In this document: positions 42,224 to 50,815 of the stretch, piece by piece
How positions within the stretch are numbered: the stretch's first letter is position 1
Layout: every line of letters begins with the position of its first letter
From: Ruminococcus sp.
GTDB lineage: Bacteria > Bacillota > Clostridia > Oscillospirales > Acutalibacteraceae
DNA length: 64,000 nucleotides
NCBI GenBank assembly: GCA_017404665.1
Contig: JAFRBX010000011.1
Coordinates: 36,853-100,852, forward strand
Direction of reading: 5' to 3'
Notes under the pieces: model-generated
Seen by the model: only the letters and a program-made list of their open reading frames with translations
What the model was told of the DNA's origin: nothing
Database searches by the model: none
Program-made: the position numbers and the translations under genes

Positions 42224-43153
42224 ATGCCGATCAAAATACCCAACGGTCTGCCTGCGACCAAGATACTCGAAAGCGAGAACATCTTCGTCATGCAGGAGGA
42301 TCGCGCGACAACACAGGATATCCGGCCGCTTCGCATCGTGATCCTCAACCTCATGCCCACAAAGATCGAGACCGAGACCCAGCTGATGCGTCTTTTGGGC
42401 AACTCTCCCCTGCAGGTGGACGTAGAGCTGCTGCAGATGGCGAGCCACCGCTCCAAGAACACCAGCGAAAAGCACCTGATGAAGTTCTACAAGACCCTCG
42501 ACGAGATCCGCGAGGAGCGCTACGACGGTATGATCGTCACCGGCGCGCCCGTGGAGCAGATAGCCTTTGAGGAGGTCGACTACTGGGACGAGCTGTGCGA
42601 GGTCTTTGAATGGGCAAAAAAGCACGTGTACTCCACGATGTTCATCTGCTGGGGAGCACAGGCAGGGCTGTACTACCGCTACGGCATCGAAAAGCGCGAC
42701 CTGCCGCGCAAGCTCTTCGGCATCTACAACCACATGATCCTCAATCCCAAGCATCCGCTGATGCGCGGCTTTGACGATTACTTTTTGATCCCCCACTCGC
42801 GCTATACCGGCATCCGCACCGCGGACGTCGAGGCGATCGACGAGCTGGAGATCCTCGCGGTCTCCAGAAAGGCGGGCGCCGCGATCATCTGCTCCAAGAA
42901 CGGCAGAGAATTCTACCTGCTGGGGCACTGCGAGTACGACTACGATACGCTCGCCAAGGAGTATTACCGCGATGTGGAGAAGGGCGTCAAGATCAGCATG
43001 CCCTATAACTACTTCCCCGAGAACAACGTCAACCGCAAGCCCGTGATGACATGGCGCTCCCACGCCTCACTCCTGTACTCAAACTGGCTGAACTACTACC
43101 TGTATCAGCAGACGCCGTACGATCTGGAGGACCTGAAGAGGATGTATGAGTGA
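42224..43153 (+). CDS. metA: Homoserine O-acetyltransferase (MetA family)
   Basis: A 309-aa acyltransferase for the first committed step of methionine synthesis. The catalytic triad positions match MetA exactly: Cys142 in CWGAQAGL, His235 and Glu237 in LGHCEYD. Residue 111 is Glu (TGAPVEQ), which in characterised enzymes selects acetyl-CoA; succinyl-transferring enzymes have Gly. So it is likely an acetyltransferase despite the succinyltransferase fold. AAAGGAG precedes the start by about eight bases, and a terminator follows. Confidence 0.94.
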   Translation: MPIKIPNGLPATKILESENIFVMQEDRATTQDIRPLRIVILNLMPTKIETETQLMRLLGNSPLQVDVELLQMASHRSKNTSEKHLMKFYKTLDEIREERYDGMIVTGAPVEQIAFEEVDYWDELCEVFEWAKKHVYSTMFICWGAQAGLYYRYGIEKRDLPRKLFGIYNHMILNPKHPLMRGFDDYFLIPHSRYTGIRTADVEAIDELEILAVSRKAGAAIICSKNGREFYLLGHCEYDYDTLAKEYYRDVEKGVKISMPYNYFPENNVNRKPVMTWRSHASLLYSNWLNYYLYQQTPYDLEDLKRMYE

Positions 43154-43232
43154 ATGAACGTACCGTTCATTCAGCTAAATTCGCCTGACGCGCGCGTCCG
43201 CGAGCGAAATGTTGACAGACCCAATCATGCAG

Positions 43233-43260
43233 CGGCACAGCGATTTGCTGTGCCGTTTTT
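43233..43260 (+). terminator. Rho-independent terminator of metA
   Basis: CGGCACAGC, loop GATTT, GCTGTGCCG, then TTTTT. A GCTAAATTCG/GCGAAAT segment related to 44565-44725 lies just before it. Confidence 0.9.
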
Positions 43261-43291
43261 CGTTTCTATGAACCAAGTTACCTTATCATCC

Positions 43292-43309
43292 GTATATATA
43301 GTGAAAGCG
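43292..43309 (+). promoter_or_regulatory. 18-bp motif shared by both ECF sigma gene promoters
   Basis: GTATATATAGTGAAAGCG, identical to the minus-strand copy at 11881-11898. Here it extends to the near-palindrome TGAAAGCGCTTTTCA. It lies 28 bases before the ECF start codon. Confidence 0.6.
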
Positions 43310-43337
43310 CTTTTCATAAACGACAAGGAGGTGGACG

Positions 43338-43832
43338 ATGAAAAAACATATTGAGACTTATATCGCCGAGCACGGTCTTGCGCTGACAAAGCTATGTCTG
43401 TCGCTGTGCGGCAACACCCATGACGCAGAGGACCTCTGCCAGAGCACATGGGAAAAGGCGATCCGCAATCTGCGAAAGTATGATACGGACAAGCCGTTTG
43501 AAAAGTGGCTGTTTGCCATTTGTATCAACACCTATCGTGACCGTGTGCGGCGCTATGACAATCGAAAGATCCTCCGCTTTTCCTCCGACGAGGAGCAAGA
43601 TCGTTTTTTATCGTCCATTCCCTCTGGGGATACCGACCGCGACGAGATGATCGCCCTGCACACGTCGGTACGGCAGCTCAAGCCCGCGCTGCGCGAGGTG
43701 ATCGTACTGTATTACTTCCGTGACTACAGTGTTGCTGAAATGAGCGAGATACTCGGTATTCCCGAGGGAACGGTGAAATCGCGCCTGAGTACGGCGCGCG
43801 AACAGCTGAGAAAGGAGCTTAAAGATGACTGA
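43338..43832 (+). CDS. ECF-type RNA polymerase sigma factor
   Basis: A 164-aa sigma-70 family protein with regions 2 and 4 only. CGNTHDAEDLCQSTWEKAI and FEKWLFAICINTYRDRV mark region 2; LREVIVLYYFRDYSVAEMSEI and PEGTVKSRLSTAREQL mark region 4. It is closely similar to the product of 11368-11859 and shares its upstream motif, so the two may overlap in control. AAGGAGG lies seven bases before the ATG. It overlaps the next gene by 8 bp, as in the first locus. Confidence 0.92.
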   Translation: MKKHIETYIAEHGLALTKLCLSLCGNTHDAEDLCQSTWEKAIRNLRKYDTDKPFEKWLFAICINTYRDRVRRYDNRKILRFSSDEEQDRFLSSIPSGDTDRDEMIALHTSVRQLKPALREVIVLYYFRDYSVAEMSEILGIPEGTVKSRLSTAREQLRKELKDD

Positions 43833-44550
43833 GAAAAAAATGGACGAGCTGATGAAGGCATACTGCGACCCCGATACGGAGCCGTTTGTCTATCAGGAGA
43901 AAAAACACAGCGGGCTGAAGGCGGCTTCGGTGATCGCCGCAGCGCTGGTGCTGGTGGTTTTGGGAACGCTGATCATTCCCTCACTGATGAAGACAAAGCA
44001 CAGCTTTGTTCTGACCGTAAACGCCGCCGGAAGAGAGGTGTCCGACGAGCAGGTCGGCACGGCATACACCAAGGTGACCGTTTACGATAAGGATCACGCT
44101 TATATCGGTGAGTATTATAAGATGGATACGCAAATACTCATGGACGGCGAGGATATCGACGCTATCAGTTTTCGGTCGCTGAACGGCTTCGGCAAGTTTA
44201 TCCTGTGGTATAATCCCGTCAAGGGCGACTGGCGCGAAGACAGCGGGATGTGGTATGACGCGGACGGTAACGAGGACAGTTCCTTCAATGGAGCACTTTA
44301 TCGGATTGAGGGAGATCATTACGAAAAGGCTGACGCTATATATACAAGCAACTGGAGTACGGAGTACCGGTACAATCTCTATTATGTCGCTCTCAATGAT
44401 GAGGGAACCTTTCTCCAGCCTGATGAAGCGACCGAGGATAGGAACGATACTATTGAGATCACCGTCACCTTTACCGACGGCGAGACACAGACACGGCGGT
44501 TGAGTGTGACCTATCCCGACGGCGTGATGACGGTGGAGGAGATCACCTGA
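43825..44550 (+). CDS. Membrane anti-sigma-like protein
   Basis: A 241-aa single-pass protein. The cytoplasmic N terminus (MTEKKMDELMKAYCDPDTEP) is short, a helix spans about 31-53, and the external part is beta-rich (FVLTVNAAGREVSDEQVG, RYNLYYVALNDEGTFLQP, TIEITVTFTDGETQTRRLSV). The architecture and 8-bp overlap with the sigma gene suggest it controls that sigma factor; the external domain is not recognised. Unlike the first locus there is no dockerin gene behind it. Confidence 0.75.
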   Translation: MTEKKMDELMKAYCDPDTEPFVYQEKKHSGLKAASVIAAALVLVVLGTLIIPSLMKTKHSFVLTVNAAGREVSDEQVGTAYTKVTVYDKDHAYIGEYYKMDTQILMDGEDIDAISFRSLNGFGKFILWYNPVKGDWREDSGMWYDADGNEDSSFNGALYRIEGDHYEKADAIYTSNWSTEYRYNLYYVALNDEGTFLQPDEATEDRNDTIEITVTFTDGETQTRRLSVTYPDGVMTVEEIT

Positions 44551-44564
44551 AAGCTAAAATCACG

Positions 44565-44725
44565 TGTCCGCGAGCTAAATGTGACTTCGTCACGCTAAAT
44601 TCCTGTCGGAGCGAAATTCGGCTTTGCCGAGCTATCGGCGAATTTAATTTCGCTTTGCATTTCATTGCAAAATTTAGCTGTTTTCGCAGAAAACTATTTC
44701 GCTGCCGCAGCGCGGCTATTTCGCA
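44565..44725. repeat. Palindrome-rich intergenic repeat (AAATT/GCGAAAT modules)
   Basis: Several short inverted motifs: GTGACTTCGTCAC, TCGGCTTTGCCGA, GGCGAATTTAATTTCGC and GCAAAATTTAGC. Related pieces (GCTAAATTCG, GAGCGAAAT) occur at 43175-43212. Probably a sixth repeat family; no coding frame is credible. Confidence 0.5.
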
Positions 44726-44726
44726 A

Positions 44727-44764
44727 AAAAGCACTTCTGATTTTGATGTCAGAAGTGCTTTTTT
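44727..44764. terminator. Bidirectional terminator
   Basis: AAAAGCACTTCTGA pairs perfectly with TCAGAAGTGCTTTT around TTTTGATG, with A-run and T-run flanks. It serves the convergent anti-sigma-like and sigF genes. Confidence 0.92.
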
Positions 44765-44782
44765 ATTGTATCGTTTTTCAAT

Positions 44783-45469
44783 TCACCCCAACATCCCCCG
44801 CATCTTCATCAGGATCTTCTTCTCCCGCCGCGACACCTGCACCTGCGTGGTGCCCAGCTCCTGTGCGGTCTGCTGCTGGGTCATGTGCTGAAAATATCTG
44901 AGGTCGATCAGGCGTCGGTCGTCATCCGGGAGCGACGCCAGCGTCTGACGCAGGGCGAGGCACTCGGTCAGATTTTCTTCCGGTGAGGGAACGGGGATCT
45001 CGACGGCATGAGCTCCGTCAGTTTCGCTGTCGTCCGCACCAGACAGGGAAATCGTCGCGCGCGACGCATTGAGCGCCTGCGCCGCCAGATACACGTCCAC
45101 CCCGAGCCGCTGAGCCAGCACGGTGACGGTGATCTCAGTGTCATGCTCCCTTTGCCACTCCTCGCCGATTTTCCTCGCGCGGGCGCTGAGCTCCTGCAGG
45201 GAGCGCGAGATCTTGATACTGCCGCCCGAGCGGAACAGCTGTCTGATCTCGCCGAGGATCACCGGCACGGCGTAGGTCGAGAAGCGGCAGCCGCGGCTCT
45301 CGTCAAAGCGGTCGACCGCCTTCACGAGTCCGATACAGCCGGCAGAGTAGAGATCGTCATAGTCGAAGCCCCTGCCCTCAAAGCGGTGGGCGCAGGCGTG
45401 GACGAGCCGCAGGTTCTGCTCGATGAACGCATTCCTGTCCACAGCGGCGCGGAATTTGTCCGCCGTCAT
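44783..45469 (-). CDS. sigF: Sporulation sigma factor sigma-F
   Basis: A 228-aa sigma factor with regions 2, 3 and 4: FDYDDLYSAGCIGLVKAVDR and RFSTYAVPVILGEIRQLFRS (region 2), ISRSLQELSARARKI (region 3), LPDDDRRLIDLRYFQHMTQQ and GTTQVQVSRREKKIL (region 4). It is third in a spoIIAA-spoIIAB-sigF operon, which fixes the identity: the first forespore-specific sigma. It overlaps spoIIAB by four bases. Confidence 0.95.
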   Translation of the reverse strand: MTADKFRAAVDRNAFIEQNLRLVHACAHRFEGRGFDYDDLYSAGCIGLVKAVDRFDESRGCRFSTYAVPVILGEIRQLFRSGGSIKISRSLQELSARARKIGEEWQREHDTEITVTVLAQRLGVDVYLAAQALNASRATISLSGADDSETDGAHAVEIPVPSPEENLTECLALRQTLASLPDDDRRLIDLRYFQHMTQQQTAQELGTTQVQVSRREKKILMKMRGMLG

Positions 45470-45912
45470 CCAACGGGCTTGATATGGGCGCGGATGATGT
45501 TCTTCTCGAGGGTCACCGTCGTGCCCCTGCCGGGAGAAGATCGCACCTTCACGCGATCCATAAAGCTCTGCATCACCGCAAAGCCCAGCCCCGCCCTTTC
45601 GTCCGAGGAGGTGGTGAACAGCGGCTCCATCGCCTTTTCAATATCGGGGATGCCTACGCCCTTGTCGCTGATCCTGATGATCGCCTTGCCCGTATCGGTG
45701 AGCTTCATGTCGATCGACACGGTGCCGAAGCGGTCGGGATAGCCGTGGACGATCGCGTTGGTGACCGCCTCACTCACGGCGGTCTTGACGTCGGCGACCT
45801 CGGCGACAGTCGGGTCGAGCGGCAGCAGGAACGCCGCCACCGCCGCGCGGGCAAAGCTCTCGTTGACGCTTTTGGAAAGGAAGCTGAGCTTCATGCTGTT
45901 GACGATATTCAT
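45466..45912 (-). CDS. spoIIAB: Anti-sigma F factor and serine kinase SpoIIAB
   Basis: A 148-aa GHKL-fold protein that holds sigma-F inactive and phosphorylates SpoIIAA. EAVTNAIVHGYPD is the N box, ISDKGVGIPDIEKAMEPLFT the G1 box and ERAGLGFAVM the G2 box. The start at 45912 follows GGGGTGA; start and stop both overlap neighbours by four bases (ATGA). Confidence 0.95.
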   Translation of the reverse strand: MNIVNSMKLSFLSKSVNESFARAAVAAFLLPLDPTVAEVADVKTAVSEAVTNAIVHGYPDRFGTVSIDMKLTDTGKAIIRISDKGVGIPDIEKAMEPLFTTSSDERAGLGFAVMQSFMDRVKVRSSPGRGTTVTLEKNIIRAHIKPVG

Positions 45913-46211
45913 CGGATCACCCCTAAGCCTTCCAGTCCCGACAGGACGAAGATTTTTTTCAGATTTTGCGGGATATTGACGACCTCGAGCTTCCCGCCGA
46001 GCAGCGAGATCATCCGGTAGCGCCCCATCACGAGTCCGATGCCGGACGAGTCCATGAACCCGACCCCCGAAAAGTCGAGGATCAGCCGCGCGGGACGGCA
46101 GCTCTCGCATTTAGAGTCGATCTCAGCGCGCATCGCGGGCGCGATATGGTGGTCGATCTCGCCGTACAGCCGCGCGGTCACAGCGCCGTTTTCATATGTC
46201 AGGTTGACCAT
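45909..46211 (-). CDS. spoIIAA: Anti-anti-sigma factor SpoIIAA
   Basis: A 100-aa STAS-domain protein. LILDFSGVGFMDSSGIGLVM holds the phospho-acceptor serine (Ser56, equivalent to B. subtilis Ser58). Unphosphorylated SpoIIAA releases sigma-F from SpoIIAB. The start at 46211 is five bases after GGAGG. First gene of the operon; repeat element F lies directly upstream. Confidence 0.95.
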   Translation of the reverse strand: MVNLTYENGAVTARLYGEIDHHIAPAMRAEIDSKCESCRPARLILDFSGVGFMDSSGIGLVMGRYRMISLLGGKLEVVNIPQNLKKIFVLSGLEGLGVIR

Positions 46212-46224
46212 AAGTACCTCCATC

Positions 46225-46348
46225 ATTTCAGATAATAGAGATCAGATAATAGATAATAGTGAAGGGAAACGCTGCGCGTTTTGTATTTTTATAATAATGG
46301 GTGAGGGCGGAGCCCTCCATCAACTATTCTCTAATCTCTATTATCTAA
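46225..46348. repeat. Family 2 composite element F
   Basis: Left arm of AGATAATAG heptads, GTGAAGGGAAACGCTGCGCG, a middle with GGGTGAGGGCGGAGCCCTCC, right arm CTATTCTCTAATCTCTATTAT. It sits in the spoIIA leader region, so the operon promoter is within or next to it. Confidence 0.75.
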
Positions 46349-46351
46349 AAC

Positions 46352-46390
46352 AAAAGCCTACCCCGATTGTATCAGGACAGGCTTGTTTTT
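46352..46390. terminator. Bidirectional terminator behind folC
   Basis: AAGCCT pairs with AGGCTT over a 19-base loop, flanked by AAAACAA and TTGTTTTTT. It separates folC from the spoIIA operon. Confidence 0.6.
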
Positions 46391-46416
46391 TATGCCGTAT
46401 TTTGTTGTCGATTCCG

Positions 46417-47679
46417 TTATTCTCCCAAAATGATCGGTCTGATCTCGCGGGCGAGGTACAGCGAGCCGCAGATAAAGACGTCGTCCCCGTAAGACAGCGC
46501 CTTTTCATAAGCCGCCCCGGGATCACCGACAGCTTCGACACTTTCGCATATCCCGCCGAGCCTTTGCGCCAGCGCCTCAGCCGACAGGGCGCGGGGGTTG
46601 TCGATATCCGCCGTGATCGCGCGGGTGAACAGACCGCGCAAATTTTCGAGCGCGGCGCTGTCCTTGTCGGCGAGCATGCCGATGATCAGCGTCTTGTCCC
46701 CCTCGGGATACAGCTCCCTGACCGTCCGCGCAAACGCCCGCATGCCGTTGGGGTTGTGCGCTCCGTCGAGGATGACGGTCGGGTCGTCCCGCAGTTTTTC
46801 GAAGCGGGCGGGCTGTCGCACCCTGCCCAATCCCCTGCGGATGACCTCGGCGCTGAGCGTCATGCCGTACTTCACTTCCAGCGCATCGAGCGCCGCGAGG
46901 GCGCACCGCAGGTTGTCGATCTGGTGCCTGCCGATCAGCGGCAAAAGCATTTCCCGACCGCGATAGAAAAACACCGTGCCGTCACGGGTCGTTTGCGTGA
47001 CCGACATGTCGACGTCGCTCGCGCGAAAGAGGATATTGTTCTTCTCCGTCGCCTTCGCCTTTATGACCGCCGCCGCTTCCTCAGGCTGAACGGCGGTAAC
47101 AGCGGCGGAATTTTCCTTGATGATGCCCGCCTTCTGGAAGGCGATCTCCCCGATCGTGCCGCCGAGGAAGGCGGTGTGGTCGAGGTCGACGCGCGTGATG
47201 ACCGCGCACAATGGATTTTTGATCACGTTGGTCGCGTCCAGCAGACCGCCCATGCCGGCTTCACAGATGACGAAATCACATTTCTGCCGCTTAAAAATCG
47301 TGAACGCCAGCACAGTGAGGAACTCGAACTCGGTGATGATGACGCCCTCGGCGCTGAGCTCCTGCACCTTCGGCGCGAGATATGATACCGCCTCGGCAAA
47401 ATCCTCCTCAAAAACGGGCTGACCGTCGATCTGGATATGCTCGCGGTAGGTCGTGATGTACGGCGAGGTGAACTGCCCGACCGTGTACCCCGCCTCGCGC
47501 AGGACGCAGGCGAGCATGGCGCACACGGAACCCTTGCCGTTGGTGCCCGCGACGTGGATGAACGGCTGATCGAGCGTATCGGGGACAAAATCAAAGAGCC
47601 GCCGGATCCGGTCAAGCCCCGGGCGGGAGCCGAATTTGTCGAGCGAACGGATAAAGCGCATGCTTTCTTCGTAGGTCAT
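46417..47679 (-). CDS. folC: Folylpolyglutamate synthase/dihydrofolate synthase
   Basis: A 420-aa Mur-ligase family protein that adds glutamate to folates. The ATP loop HVAGTNGKGSVCAMLACVL and QFTSPYITTYREHIQIDG are typical of FolC, as are CEAGMGGLLDATNVI and LDGAHNPNGM. The start at 47679 follows AAGGAG by five bases; a longer frame to 47850 runs through a family 5 repeat. Confidence 0.95.
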   Translation of the reverse strand: MTYEESMRFIRSLDKFGSRPGLDRIRRLFDFVPDTLDQPFIHVAGTNGKGSVCAMLACVLREAGYTVGQFTSPYITTYREHIQIDGQPVFEEDFAEAVSYLAPKVQELSAEGVIITEFEFLTVLAFTIFKRQKCDFVICEAGMGGLLDATNVIKNPLCAVITRVDLDHTAFLGGTIGEIAFQKAGIIKENSAAVTAVQPEEAAAVIKAKATEKNNILFRASDVDMSVTQTTRDGTVFFYRGREMLLPLIGRHQIDNLRCALAALDALEVKYGMTLSAEVIRRGLGRVRQPARFEKLRDDPTVILDGAHNPNGMRAFARTVRELYPEGDKTLIIGMLADKDSAALENLRGLFTRAITADIDNPRALSAEALAQRLGGICESVEAVGDPGAAYEKALSYGDDVFICGSLYLAREIRPIILGE

Positions 47680-47699
47680 AAAAGCTCCTTCATACAAAC

Positions 47700-47845
47700 A
47701 GTCATTGCGAAGCCATTGATCCGGGGTCCCCAAAAAACCTGCTTTTTGGGGAGAGGACGAACGGCAACACGAGGTCAAGGCATACCAACCGGATATGCCT
47801 ACCGAGTACAGCCGATGAGGACGACGTGGCAATCTCAACCGATTA
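47700..47845. repeat. Family 5 repeat, copy b
   Basis: Begins GTCATTGCGAAGCC and ends GTGGCAATCTCAACC, the TTGCGA/GGCAATC frame also seen at 16470-16622 and 50816-50982. The interior has CCCCAAAAAACCTGCTTTTTGGGG, a strong hairpin. Confidence 0.7.
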
Positions 47846-47846
47846 T

Positions 47847-48671
47847 TCACATCAGTTGCTTATAGATATCGTTCTTCTTCAGTCCAGCCATAGCGGCAGC
47901 CTCCTTGGCGGCGTCGGTGGGGCGCATGCCGCTCTCGATCAGCTTTTGCGCGTAGGCGACGGCGTCGGACAGAGAGATCACGGACGCGTCCACATCCTTC
48001 TTGCCCTCTAATATCAGCACAATCTCGCCTTTGAGGGAGCCGTCGGCGTATTTCGCGGCGGCTTCCTGCGTGGTGGTGCGGATGATCTGTTCATGCAGCT
48101 TTGTCAGCTCGCGGGCGACGGTCAGCCTTCTGTCGCCGAAGGTCTTGTACAGATCCTGCAGGGTGTGGGGCAGCTTGTGGGGCGCTTCGTAAAAGATCAT
48201 CGTGCGGCGCTCCGAAAGCAGGCTTTCCAGATGCTCCGTACGGCTCTTTTTATTGACGGACAAAAAGCCCTCGAAGGTAAAGCGTCCCGTTTCCAGTCCC
48301 GATACCGCCAGCGCGGAGATCACCGCGCTGGGGCCGGGCACCACGACGGTTCGGATGCCCGCTTCTTCGCATTGACGGATCAGATCCTCGCCCGGGTCGG
48401 AGATGCAGGGCATGCCCGCGTCGGTGACGATCGCGCAGCTCTCGCCCGACAATATCCGTTCGATGATCTTCTCGCCCTTATCGTGCTTGTTGTGTTCAAA
48501 ATAGCTGACCAGCGGCTTTTTGATGCCGAAGTGATTCAGCAGCTTGAGGGTCACGCGCGTGTCCTCGGCGGCGATGAAATCGACCGCTTCGAGCGTTTCG
48601 ACCGCGCGGGGCGTCATATCGCCCAGGTTGCCGATCGGCGTGCCGACGACGTATAGAATGTTCTTATCCAT
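47847..48671 (-). CDS. rsmI: 16S rRNA 2'-O-methyltransferase RsmI
   Basis: A 274-aa tetrapyrrole-methylase-fold enzyme that methylates C1402 of 16S rRNA. LYVVGTPIGNLGDMTPRAVE, AAEDTRVTLKLLNHFGI, VTDAGMPCISDPGEDLI and VVPGPSAVISALAVSGL are diagnostic. The start at 48671 is eight bases after AAGGA and overlaps the upstream methyltransferase gene by 8 bp. Confidence 0.95.
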   Translation of the reverse strand: MDKNILYVVGTPIGNLGDMTPRAVETLEAVDFIAAEDTRVTLKLLNHFGIKKPLVSYFEHNKHDKGEKIIERILSGESCAIVTDAGMPCISDPGEDLIRQCEEAGIRTVVVPGPSAVISALAVSGLETGRFTFEGFLSVNKKSRTEHLESLLSERRTMIFYEAPHKLPHTLQDLYKTFGDRRLTVARELTKLHEQIIRTTTQEAAAKYADGSLKGEIVLILEGKKDVDASVISLSDAVAYAQKLIESGMRPTDAAKEAAAMAGLKKNDIYKQLM

Positions 48672-49419
48672 CATGACCATCCTTATAGGTTCCGTAGATT
48701 TGCCGCATCTCAGCGGTGAAGCCGTTTTCATCCTCGACGATCAGCGACGACAGAACGTCCATGTAGCCTTGCTTCGCGCCGCGCTTTGCCTCGCACAAAA
48801 AGAGCTTCGGCGCTTTGTTCGCCCTGCCCTGCACCATCCGCAGGCGCTTTGGCTCCAAATCGTGTTCCCTGAGCGATGTCAGCACGTCCGTCAGCCGCTC
48901 GGGACGCTGACAGATCACGAACCGCCCGCCGAACCGCAGCAGGCGGCTTGCCGCTTGACAAATATCGTCTAACGTACATTCCGTCTCATGCAGAGCGATG
49001 TTCTTCGCCTGATCGGGGCTTTTGATTCCCGCGCCGCCGAGCTTATACGGCGGGTTGCAGATCACGAGATCGCTCTCCCCCGCCTGCAAGCACGCGTGCC
49101 CGCTTGCGGGTATTTCCTTGATATCTCCCAAAACGGGATAGATCAAACCGGCGCGGTCGATACCGTTTTCCAAATTATGCGCGATGCTTTTTTCGAGCAG
49201 GTCGATCGCCCCCTGCTGTATATCGACGGCGATGATGCTTTTCGGCTGACGCTCCCTGATCAAAAGAAGCGGGATCGTGCCGCAGCCCGTGCCGAGCTCG
49301 ACGACGCGCTCGCCGTCCTTCACGGCGGCAAAGTGCGCCAGCAGGATCGTATCGGTAGAAAAATGATGGGCGTCGGTGACATAGACCTCGACGCCGTTTC
49401 CCAGCGGTTCGATGCGCAT
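48664..49419 (-). CDS. tRNA1(Val) adenine-N6-methyltransferase-like protein
   Basis: A 251-aa SAM-dependent N6-adenine methyltransferase of the TrmN6/YfiC (YabB) type. VVELGTGCGTIPLLL is motif I and ICNPPYK the catalytic NPPY. HHFSTDTILLAHFA at the N terminus is characteristic. It precedes rsmI, the same order as in many Firmicutes, and overlaps it by 8 bp. Confidence 0.92.
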   Translation of the reverse strand: MRIEPLGNGVEVYVTDAHHFSTDTILLAHFAAVKDGERVVELGTGCGTIPLLLIRERQPKSIIAVDIQQGAIDLLEKSIAHNLENGIDRAGLIYPVLGDIKEIPASGHACLQAGESDLVICNPPYKLGGAGIKSPDQAKNIALHETECTLDDICQAASRLLRFGGRFVICQRPERLTDVLTSLREHDLEPKRLRMVQGRANKAPKLFLCEAKRGAKQGYMDVLSSLIVEDENGFTAEMRQIYGTYKDGHDG

Positions 49420-49448
49420 GATAAACTCCTTTGTGCTGATTCTCCGTC

Positions 49449-49658
49449 AGATAACAGATAACAGATAATAGAGAATAGTTGCGGGAAAGCCTGACGGCTT
49501 TTGGATTTATAGTACTCTGGTTGTACAATAAAACCGGGCTAGATTTTGCACAGTGCTTTTCCGCCACGGACTCACGGTCTATAAAACGGGTGCGGGTATC
49601 CCGCCCTTCACTGTTATCTGTTATCTATTATCTGTTATCTATTCTCTGTGTTCCGTTC
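49449..49658. repeat. Family 2 composite element G
   Basis: ATAACAG heptads, TTGCGGGAAAGCCTGACGGC, a variable middle of about 85 bases, CGGGTGCGGGTATCCCGCCC, TTCACTG and TTATCTG heptads. Nearly the same ends as element D. It lies between the ferredoxin and trmN6-like genes. Confidence 0.85.
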
Positions 49659-49698
49659 CCGACTATTCTACCACACATCACAAAGCTTGTAAACGGGC

Positions 49699-49727
49699 AA
49701 AAAAATAACCGAGGCAAAAGCCTCGGT
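49699..49727 (-). terminator. Terminator of the ferredoxin gene
   Basis: Minus strand ACCGAGGC, TTTT loop, GCCTCGGT, then TATTTTTTT. Confidence 0.92.
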
Positions 49728-49740
49728 CGTTTTGTGTCAA

Positions 49741-49911
49741 TTACTCTGCAGCAGGAGCGCCTACAGGGCAGGCATCCGCGCACGCACCGCACTCGATGCA
49801 GGCGTCAGCGTCGATCTCGTACTGGGTATCGCCCTCAGAAATAGCGCTTACGGGACACTCGTCAGCACAAGCACCGCAGGAAATGCAATCTTCAGAAATT
49901 TTATAAGCCAT
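49741..49911 (-). CDS. 2[4Fe-4S] ferredoxin
   Basis: A 56-aa protein with two complete cluster motifs: CISCGACADECP and CIECGACADACP. It is the typical clostridial low-potential electron carrier. The start at 49911 follows AAGGAGG by six bases. A single-gene unit closed by its own terminator. Confidence 0.97.
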   Translation of the reverse strand: MAYKISEDCISCGACADECPVSAISEGDTQYEIDADACIECGACADACPVGAPAAE

Positions 49912-50055
49912 AATGAACCTCCTTATTGTAGTTGCCTTCATTGTAACACAACGAATGAAAAAATCAAGCGTTTGCCGCAAAGATTAGCATTCGCTAACCA
50001 TAGAAAATATCGGAAATGCTGTTTCATTGTGAGGATACCTCTTTCATATCCCCGG

Positions 50056-50787
50056 TCAAATGACAAATCCGCCATTCACGGACAGGACCTGTCCCGTGAT
50101 GAACCGCGCCTGATCGGACGCCAAAAACAGCGCCGCTTCGGCGATATCCCCGGGCGTGCCGAGCGTGTTCAGGGGCGTTTCGTCCTTCAATGCGGCGATA
50201 TCGTCCTCCGAGAAGCCCGCCATCATGTCGGTCATGATCACCCCGGGCGACACCGCGTTCACGCGCACGCCGGAGGGTCCGACCTCCTTCGCGAGCGCCT
50301 TGGTCAGCCCGATCACCCCCGCCTTCGCGGCGGAATACGCCGCCTCGCACGACGCGCCGACCTCGCCCCACATCGAGGCAATGTTCACGATCACGCCGCT
50401 GTGAGCGCGGATCATATCGGGGAGCGCCTCGCGGCAGCAGTAAAACGTGCCGCTCAGATCGGCGCCGATCAGCCTGTCCCACTCGCCGTCGGTCATATCG
50501 GTCAGCAGACCCGTATGCGCGATCCCGGCGCTGTTGACAAGTATATTCACCTCGCCGAGCTGAGAGCGGACAGCTGCAAACATCCCTTTCACCTGTCCGC
50601 TGTCCGCTACATCCGCGCAGACAGCGACGGCGCGCACGCCGAACGCCGTAATTTCATCGACAAGGGCGTCCGCTTTTTCTTTGCTGTGATGATAATTCAC
50701 CGCAACGTCATAGCCCGCCCGCGCAAAAGCGCGCGCGCACGCCGCCCCGATGCCGCGGGAGGCTCCTGTGATCAAAACAACGCTCAT
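50056..50787 (-). CDS. SDR family oxidoreductase (FabG-like)
   Basis: A 243-aa short-chain dehydrogenase/reductase. TGASRGIGAACA is the NAD(P) glycine motif, LVNSAG the structural NAG-type motif, and Ser in NIASMWG with YSAAKAG the catalytic Ser-Tyr-Lys. Length and VSPGVIMTDM fit 3-oxoacyl-ACP reductases, but no fatty acid genes lie nearby, so the substrate is open. Confidence 0.92.
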   Translation of the reverse strand: MSVVLITGASRGIGAACARAFARAGYDVAVNYHHSKEKADALVDEITAFGVRAVAVCADVADSGQVKGMFAAVRSQLGEVNILVNSAGIAHTGLLTDMTDGEWDRLIGADLSGTFYCCREALPDMIRAHSGVIVNIASMWGEVGASCEAAYSAAKAGVIGLTKALAKEVGPSGVRVNAVSPGVIMTDMMAGFSEDDIAALKDETPLNTLGTPGDIAEAALFLASDQARFITGQVLSVNGGFVI

Positions 50788-50815
50788 AGGATACTGCTCC
50801 TTTTATATAATCAGT

